Below, piece by piece: positions 56,983 to 64,000 of a DNA stretch of 64,000 nt. The DNA comes from Macrotrachela quadricornifera. Lineage: Eukaryota > Rotifera > Eurotatoria > Philodinida > Philodinidae. The first letter of the stretch is position 1, and each line of letters starts with the position of its first letter. The translations under genes and the position numbers were made by a program. The DNA lies in assembly GCA_022393335.1 (NCBI GenBank), contig JAJEKB010021865.1:216810-280809 (forward strand), read 5' to 3'. Under the pieces are notes generated by a model. That model saw only the letters and a list, made by a program, of their open reading frames with translations. It searched no databases and was not told the DNA's origin.

Positions 56983-58527
56983 TAAAGCCCTTGACACATT
57001 AGAAGACCCCCCTATATTAGAAGACCTCCCCATAATAGAAGACCCCTCTTGAAAGAATAATGTAAAAGACATATTAGAAGACCCCCCCCCCTCTTATTAC
57101 GGCTATAATGAGCTTCTTTTTTAGTTCTTTTATAATGTATACAACTCTTATTTTATATATAAACGGCGTTCTACAAGTTTTGAAATACCTTTAAAATGTT
57201 TCGTTCTCGCGTTTAACAAGATCAAAGTCTTTGACATTTGGACATATTATTGGACATACTTTGTGCTACATAACTACAAAGTTTTAGGTCTATAGCTTGT
57301 ACTATAAACGAGAACCTGTAGCAACATCAAGATATACTATTTTTCAATATCTCAGACCATCTTCGGATCGTGCAACATTTTTTTATTTTGTCTATAACTT
57401 GGCTTAGATACATGTTAAAATCTCAATTTTTTTTAAAAGATGCGCCATGAAAAGCTCTACAAAAATTCTAATAACAATTTTCTATTAACTTATCCTTATG
57501 GTTTGTGCCATACCCAAAATAAAAGATCAATATAGTAGTACCACTTCTCGCTGCATTGTGCGTAATAAAAAAAGGTTTCGAAGACGTTTTTCCATCGCAA
57601 TGGAGATTTGTTTATATAATTTTTGCAGAGCTTTAGACGGCGCACTTTTTGAAAAATATCTCAAGATTTTAATATTTTCTCAAGTTGAGATGCGTGCAAA
57701 ACGAAATGGTCTCTCAAACATTTTTTTTTATTGTGCATAGTATGATGAGAAGCAATACTATCATGTGTGTTTTTATTCTGAGTCTGGTAGGCATAATTCA
57801 CATAAATCAAGAGGGATTTGTTATTGTAATTTTTGTAGAGCCTTTCATGGTGCATATATTTAAAAAAAGTCGCGATTTTAACAAGTATCTAAGTGGAGGT
57901 ATAAATATTTGGCCAGATCCGAACTACAAGAAAATTGAAAAAAAAGTATATGTTGTTGTTGCTACAGGTTATCATCTATAGTGTAAGCATTAGATCTGAA
58001 TCTTTGTAGTTATATAGTGCTAGACGTGTTCAATAATATGCTAAAGTTTCAAAGACTGGTTTTGTTAAACGCAAGAACGAAACATTTTAAAAGTGCTTCA
58101 AAACTTGTAAAACACTCTATATATGCTTTGTTTCAATTTTTTCTGTTCTATCTAATATTCATAATTGTCTACGTTTGGACAACGTAATGTAATTAATGTA
58201 AACAATGGACATAAATGTATACATAATGTAGAAAACGTCCATTAATCATGCTTACGAGCTAGTTATCTTTTATTCATACCATTTTCTTTTGCAGAAACTT
58301 GATTAAATTGTTAGTTTTCATAATTGAATAAAAATAAAAGGATAAAAGTAAAAAATACATAAATGGTAATTAAATAATCAATATGAAAACATACTTTTAT
58401 GAAAATTCTTCTCGAGGACCCCAAAAAGATTACTTTTTTAAAGGACATATTAGAAGACCCCCTTGAAATTTATGGACGATAAGACAGAATAGAAGACCCC
58501 GGGTCTTCTAATACGTCCAGGGCTTTA
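56983..58527. mobile_element. AGAAGACC-family TIR element 2, TA-flanked
   Basis: The element (56985-58525, 1541 bp) starts AAGCCCTTGACACATTAGAA and ends with the complement AAGCCCTGGACGTATTAGAA, next to TA on both sides. Several (A)TTAGAAGACCCC copies lie inside each end. Inner inverted pairs (about 57170-57300 with 57985-58125, around GTTAAACGC(A/G)AGAACGAAAC) give a multi-layered foldback. ORFs of 80-98 codons inside overlap these inverted pairs and show no domain. Confidence 0.78.
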
Positions 58528-59490
58528 CAATACTTCTATTGATTGGAAGTGCAACACCAAAAACCCTTGATGGAATTCACTCCTGACTTCAAAAATTCTA
58601 ATTGATGAATAAAGCGAGCTCGAAAACATCCGTTTCTATCAAAAATGGAGCCAACAAAATGTGCTGGGCTCAAAGTGCGACATCAGAAAACTTTAATTGG
58701 GTTATTTTCCAGATTGCGAAAATCGGTTTTGTAATTTTATGCTTATTTAACCTGCGCGCTATGGCTTGAAACAAACAGACATATACACGAAATCCTATTA
58801 ATATTTTTCGTGTAACCTCATTTCAGTCGAAAGAAAAATTTTATTTCAAAAACTTCCAAAATTGATAGTTCCATTCGATTCCCCGACCCCAATTACCTTT
58901 GGTCAAACTTTATAAGAAAAAAATTTCTTCGTAAAAAAACCTATTCTTTGTGTAAAAAGATTAATTTTGAAAAATTTTAGAAAATTAACACCACCAATCG
59001 ATTTCCCAACCCCAAAAACCTATGTATTGAATATTTCTTAGAACTAGTGATGGGTTTTCATTGGTTTAGCGAATACTGAATTCTGATTGGCCTGGTCGGA
59101 CAGACAGACAGATAGACAGACTTTCAGCACTTTAGCCGGCGTATTTAAACGCCCTATAACTCTTTCTTTCAGAAAAGGGAATAACAAAATAGGTACACTC
59201 GTTTCAAAACGAACAGTTCTATTTTTCTTCTTTCTTGTTTTTCTTTACTAATTTAGAGAAAGAAATAAAGTAGTTTTCATACATTGGTTGTATTCAACAA
59301 GTGAAAAAAAATATATATATTTAAGATCAGAATACTGATTTCGAGAATGGAAAATTTTCAATTGTTATTTCATTTTGCTTATATTCCGTCTTTCTTTCTC
59401 TCTCTCATGTTGTTGGACAACAAAAGCACTAAAGACCATCAAAAATAAATCTAAAACTGATAAAGAGTATTTTGCCTTTGTTTTTGTAAT
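58526..59490. repeat. Intergenic with R2 fragment
   Basis: 58790-59190 is an R2 copy (ATTCCCCGACCCCAATTACC, CTGATTGGCCTGGTCGGAC, CTTTCTTTCAGAAAAGGG). The remainder shows nothing. Confidence 0.5.
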
Positions 59491-59499
59491 GGATGCTTA

Positions 59500-59810
59500 C
59501 TGAAATTAAATTTTATTTCGTATCTTTAAGAAAATATCCTTTATTAATAAATTTATCTCTTGTAGTTAATCGTGTAATTGAATCATCAGCTACAACCATC
59601 ATTCAAACTGAACCAGTTAAGATATATGTGCTTTTTTTTCCTAAAATTCTTATTGTTTGTTCATCAACTTCATCAGCTATATCAAATTGAATAGTAGCAT
59701 GATTTGTTACCGCTATTACTTTATTAGTTGCAGCATATTTTAATAGAATACATAAATTAATTCGTTCTGCTATTAGTCTTGTATCTATATGTTACTTTTT
59801 TTTAAAGATA
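59500..59810 (-). pseudogene. Coding-like relic, unidentified
   Basis: The minus strand reads DTRLIAERINLCILLKYAAT, ATIQFDIADEVDEQTIRILG, YILTGSV, a stop, then MMVVADDSITRLTTRDKF. Only one stop interrupts about 95 codons. The family is not recognised; it may be one exon of a decayed gene. Confidence 0.35.
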
Positions 59811-59819
59811 ATTGAGACC

Positions 59820-60998
59820 TAAAATTAATAAAAAGGCACTTATTTTTTTATTTAATTAAAAGGAAAAACCAAGAAAAAAACGCAAACAATGTTTTTCTTT
59901 TTTTTTAAAGTGTTTCTCTACCGAAAGATTAATTTTTGTTTCCAAAAACTACCATTTTCTGTGGTTTTTCATTGAAAATTATTGTAATATTGTACTTAAT
60001 GGAACTATTTGTTCGAATGTTCGAGATACATTTTGAAAAAAATGATATTATATAATAAACAAAATTATTAAGCATTTCTGATAGAAATTCATCATTTGAT
60101 GTAACTGTTCATAGTATTATATCTTTTTGTTAAACTTGTTATTCAAATTATGCTAATGATTTAATATTTATGTCTAATAAACCATCACTGGAAATAGTCA
60201 TTTGATATTGAAACCACTAAATAGTATTGATATTAATGATAGATCATCTTTCAATTTATTATTTTATATAGAAAAAAATAGAAAGAATTTATCCTAAAAA
60301 AAAATAAATAGGAAAGGGTCAGCGTTATAAAATTTTATTTTCGATACTTACATCTCATATTTATATGATCTGAAACAAATTACTACGCCCAGAGACTGAT
60401 TATACGGCACATCTCTCGTTAGCATCATCTAGATATGTGGTACAAATATGAGATGTAACTATCAATATATAAAGAGAAAAAAATCGAAAAAATGACTTGT
60501 CGTGTTACTTTTGGTCCACTGTATATATCACATTAGAGATACAAGAAAACATTGTGAAATATTTATTATCGATAGGGATTATTTAGTTCTACGGACAATA
60601 AAAATTTCATTACTTTTCCTTTTAAAGAAAATACTAATTGTTACGAAATTTCAAAAAGTGAAATTCTATAATGTAGTCTGTTTGGAGTATCTGTAAAGAT
60701 CACTACAAACATTTTACTTTTTTAGATATCATAAAAGTGACTCAAGTAACCTTCCATAACTTGGTGAGTTACGTTGACAATCACCCACAGAACTCTATAA
60801 ACTACATTTTGATATGAATATGTACTATTCGTACATCGCTTTTGATTAGAATAATCACTCTTCAAACATGTAAGATCAAGCCAAATATATAAATATATAG
60901 CCACAAACATCCGAAAAATCCATAATAACTAATCGATACTATCCACATTGTTTTTACAACGACCTACACAACTATGTAATCTATTGTTTGGTATATAA
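59820..60998. other. Intergenic, nothing recognised
   Basis: AT-rich, short frames only. Confidence 0.4.
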
Positions 60999-61472
60999 TT
61001 GAAAAACTCATCAAAATTAGTAAAAATGAGAAATATATAGCAAAAAAGAGAGCCACTACTGAATTAAGATATTGAAACAACCGAATAGATCCAATTGAAA
61101 TGATCTACCAGAGAGAAAAAATTATAATTCGATCTTTAATATATGAATGAAAATATCTTCTTATTTATTCAAAACTCAAAAGACTAAAACGTAATGAAAA
61201 ACATCTGAAGATGCCTCATAAAATTTCATAAAATTATACCATGTATTTTCAGATACTTTTTAGTGGATTTTAGTGTTTTGAGGGTTTAAATAAATGAGAT
61301 ATTTTCATTCATATATTAGAGATTGAATTATAGTTCTTTCTTATTATTATATCATTTCAATTAGATCTGTTCGGTTATTTTAATATCCAATTTCAACAAT
61401 AACTGTCTTTTTCCTATATTTTTCTCATTCTTACATGAATTTTTACTAATTTAATGAGTTTTTCATTCTTAA
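60999..61472. mobile_element. Foldback element, arms about 190 bp
   Basis: GAAAAACTCATCAAAATTAG at the left and the complement of GAAAAACTCATTAAATTAG at the right open two arms (about 60999-61195 and 61257-61472) with a 60-bp spacer. Arms differ by indels. It is non-coding. Confidence 0.75.
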
Positions 61473-61536
61473 AATGAGATGTTTTTTAAGATAAATGTCT
61501 TTATAAAACCAATTCAATCATATACCAATCAGTAAA

Positions 61537-61890
61537 TTACGTAGTTCTATAGATAGTGGTTACGGTCACTTTTATGATATTTGAAAAAATGGAGTAGTTG
61601 TGGTGATTACATAAATTACCGACATCTTCCAAAGATGGTATTTGATATTTTGCATCTTTTCTCGCATTATGAATTCCATTTATATAATGATGATATATAT
61701 TAAAAAATAATAGATCTTCATAAGAACAATCAACATGAACTATACATTCAATTGTATTATTGTTTAAATTTGTTTTTGATTGTAATATTGTTGTTGTTGT
61801 AGAAATGAATTTATTTTCATCCACTTCAAAAATGCTGATGGATGTTTTACAAGTGACATGTAAAGATAATTTACAATCATTAGAGAAAGT
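61537..61890 (-). pseudogene. Possible exon or gene fragment, unidentified
   Basis: The minus strand is open from about 61906 to 61537 and reads NDCKLSLHVTCKTSISIFEV, FISTTTTILQSKTNL, TIECIVHVDCSYEDLLFF, KYQIPSLEDVGNLC. The alternating Cys and beta-like pattern suggests an extracellular beta-sandwich, but this is a guess. No start or splice partner was identified. Confidence 0.3.
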
Positions 61891-61899
61891 GTCCTTCCC

Positions 61900-63370
61900 G
61901 ATAAAATTTCAATATGTATAAATAAAGCCAACGCGAGAAAATAATGAATGTATATTACTATTAATGATGAAAATATAACTGGATTTATAGATGTAAATGA
62001 TGTAGGTTGGAAAATTATTGATATTGCCAGAGTTAATGATCATATTGTTGAAAGCTTTGATATTATTTATTAGTAAATTCAAGATTATAAGTCAAGAATC
62101 GTTAACATGGTTATGTAGCTGCTTCTATAGGTGAAAGAGGATTACGTAGATAATGATAGCTGAATCTATTGAGTATGATCTTGATGAATTGTTAGAAGAA
62201 AATATATATATTGGTCTTTTTATTTATTTATTCATGCAATAGAATTGATTTACGATAATCAAAATTACTATATTTGTTATTTGCTGATAATAATGAATCG
62301 TTATTGAATGAATGAGTATTATTTTGTAATAACATTATTCCTCGATTGTGATTCTTATATCATTTATGGATGGAAAATCACTTGTTAATGTTGTTGATTA
62401 ATAAAAATATAAAGTGTCATTTAATGAAATATTTACATATTCTTGTTGTTGAATTATTTTGCAAATAAAAGTTAAACCAGAAAGAATAATAATCTTAGTA
62501 TTTTGAATATATCTCAATGAATTTTTAATACACAGACTTGAACTTTTCTGTAAAAAATTCGCCATGGAATTTTATATAGAGATAGATATTTTCTTACTGA
62601 AGATGAGCAATCTCAATTTTCCTAGAGAAACAAGATTCTGATTTCACAATTCTAGAATTTTTCTTCCTACTATGTCATAATGGTATACGTAAAAGTAAAC
62701 AAATTGTTGAATTGTATTAATATATATTATAAATAAAAAATAATTCATAAATATTTCTTGTTCTCACTGTCATAGCTTCATACAGTATTGTAATTCATGA
62801 ATACAAGTAGCATAAATAGCAGTACATAATAAATAAACAAGAACATATTTAAGTTAAAATGTTCTACTTGAAAGAAAACTAATAGTACTCTGGTCAAGAG
62901 CGTCTTTTCGCTTATTGGAAGGGAGAAATGAATGAGTTGATATATGTATACAAGATATCCTATATATTCTTTCACTAAAAACTTACATTTTACTTCTGAA
63001 ATGTGGCATAATTATACCATATCTTTTTTTTATCTAAATATTTATGTAGGTCGCATAGAGTTTGACGGAAAAAAAATGTGGTGGTGATGGCCGATTAAGG
63101 AAGATGGCATTGTAGGTAACTCATTTTTTTCGAGATATCAACAATCGAAATGCTATCATCTCAAATGTACCTGAAAAAGTGACATTTATCTATAATCACT
63201 TTTTCCACCGAACTATCTGTTCTCTCTTTGTCGAGATCATAGATCAAGAGAAAAGTAGCAGAGTTCAAAAATTTGTGAACCTTTAGAAAATTTAAAGAAA
63301 TTTCTAATTTTGATAACTTCAACACTAACATCATTTTCGTTTTTCTCCTTATAATATACTCAACATCATA
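61900..63370. other. Mostly intergenic; weak coding-like patch
   Basis: Around 61945-62075 the plus strand reads CITINDENITGFIDVNDVG and IDIARVNDHIVESFDIIY before stops, possibly an old pseudogene. The rest shows nothing recognisable. Confidence 0.3.
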
Positions 63371-64000
63371 CATATTTTATGTTATTTCAATATGAAAATC
63401 GTTATTTAAAAAGAAAAAAAAAGTTAAAAATTCTTTTTCTTTAAATTATTTGCTAATCTATTGCTGTAATTACAGTATTATTACGAAATTATAATTTCGT
63501 TCTGTTATTATAAATAACATCAGTTTTTTAAAATATGACACTGTTGATTCATTATGTATTTACATTGCATCATCCATAAAAATAGTGGCTGGATGTGATT
63601 TAAAAAAAAAATGAATGCATCTGCCGGGAGTCGGACTCAGATCTTTCGGGTGGAAACCGAGTGTTCTACCGCTGAACTACAGAAGCTTGTTCTTTTTTCA
63701 TCATAAATTAATAGTATAAATGTATAACAGGTTTTCATGTACATCATGCTTATCAAATGTTCGTATAATACAAATCAACGATAAAATAGCAAATTTAATT
63801 CTTGATGAATTATTATCAGGTTGTTTTCAAGAATACTTTGTCATTTTTATTCTCATAATCAAATTTCTAAATCAGACAAATTAATTAGATCTCATTCATT
63901 TACTTAATCATTTATCCATTATACATCAACTAATAATTTATTATTGAATATGTTAATTTCTGTAAAAATCGAATATTAAGATTTATCTAGATTATTTATA
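63370..64000. repeat. Second copy of the tRNA-Gly segment (runs off the window)
   Basis: Collinear with 23770-24520, with few substitutions and without the 87-bp insertion. It continues to the last base of the window, so the full length of the duplication is unknown. Confidence 0.9.
63616..63686 (-). tRNA. tRNA-Gly(TCC)-like gene, uninterrupted copy
   Basis: 71 nt on the minus strand: acceptor GCTTCTG/CAGATGC with a T-T mismatch at the third pair, D arm GTTC..GAAC, anticodon loop TTTCCAC (anticodon TCC), T arm CTGAG-TCCGACT-CCCGG with an additional A-C mismatch, discriminator A. The box B region departs from GGTTCGANNCC. It may be a pseudogene or a weak gene, but it shows the uninterrupted state of the copy at 24020-24180. 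Confidence 0.7.

Noticed and set aside
57498..57981. Two overlapping ORFs of 80 and 98 codons as a transposase
   Set aside because: They lie in inner inverted arms of a non-coding element, have no motif, and no counterpart in the sister element at 38078-39489.

Overview
This AT-rich window looks like nuclear DNA of a bdelloid rotifer (Rotaria/Adineta type). The reasons are several. Most introns are short, about 45-190 bp, with GT..AG ends. An ADP-ribosyltransferase plus TPR gene and F-box/LRR-like genes are present, both of kinds expanded in bdelloids. A DDE (PIF/Harbinger-like) transposase relic closely resembles those I remember from Rotaria. Foldback and TIR elements are very dense. The organism is inferred from family resemblance; no marker gene was searched.

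Layout. 1-7.3 kb is repeat territory: two foldback elements, a broken DDE transposase, a 62-bp perfect palindrome, a TTAA-flanked piggyBac-like MITE, and two direct copies of a long dispersed repeat (called R1 here), one carrying a 649-bp palindromic insertion with a 9-bp target duplication. 8.2-21.2 kb is the gene-rich part: POP1 (RNase P/MRP subunit, minus), a CENP-V/GFA-type zinc protein and STPG1 (both plus, 48 bp apart), an F-box gene (minus), and an unidentified multi-exon gene (minus) whose middle is interrupted by repeats. 21.9-22.8 kb is a decayed TSR1 copy. 23.7-25.2 kb has a tRNA-Gly-like gene interrupted by a tiny TIR element, and a 628-bp foldback. 25.4-27 kb holds relic exons of an unidentified gene, broken by a hAT-type MITE with a perfect 8-bp duplication. 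27-33 kb is mostly degenerate repeats (R2 and R1). 33.2-34.6 kb is an F-box pseudogene. 35.2-39.5 kb has long-TIR elements. 41-43.1 kb is the intact-looking ART-TPR gene, broken only by a 10-N assembly gap. 43.7-48.1 kb has exon-like fragments of uncertain status. 48.7-51.9 kb is an inverted R1 copy that carries a 943-bp piggyBac-like element and also preserves the empty site of the 649-bp palindrome. 52-63.4 kb is repeats, TIR elements and a few coding-like relics. The last 630 bp duplicate the tRNA-Gly region at 23.8 kb, here without the insertion.

How it fits together. The housekeeping genes (RNA processing, ciliary/sperm microtubule protein, zinc protein) sit in one compact 13-kb island. 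Both flanks are strata of non-autonomous DNA transposons, many datable against each other because paralogous copies keep the empty sites. No intact transposase, reverse transcriptase or viral gene was seen. The strongest candidates for something new are the interrupted tRNA, the transposon families defined by empty sites, a recurrent hairpin motif found at 7 well-formed and several partial sites, and the ART-TPR protein with its unclassified N-terminal region.
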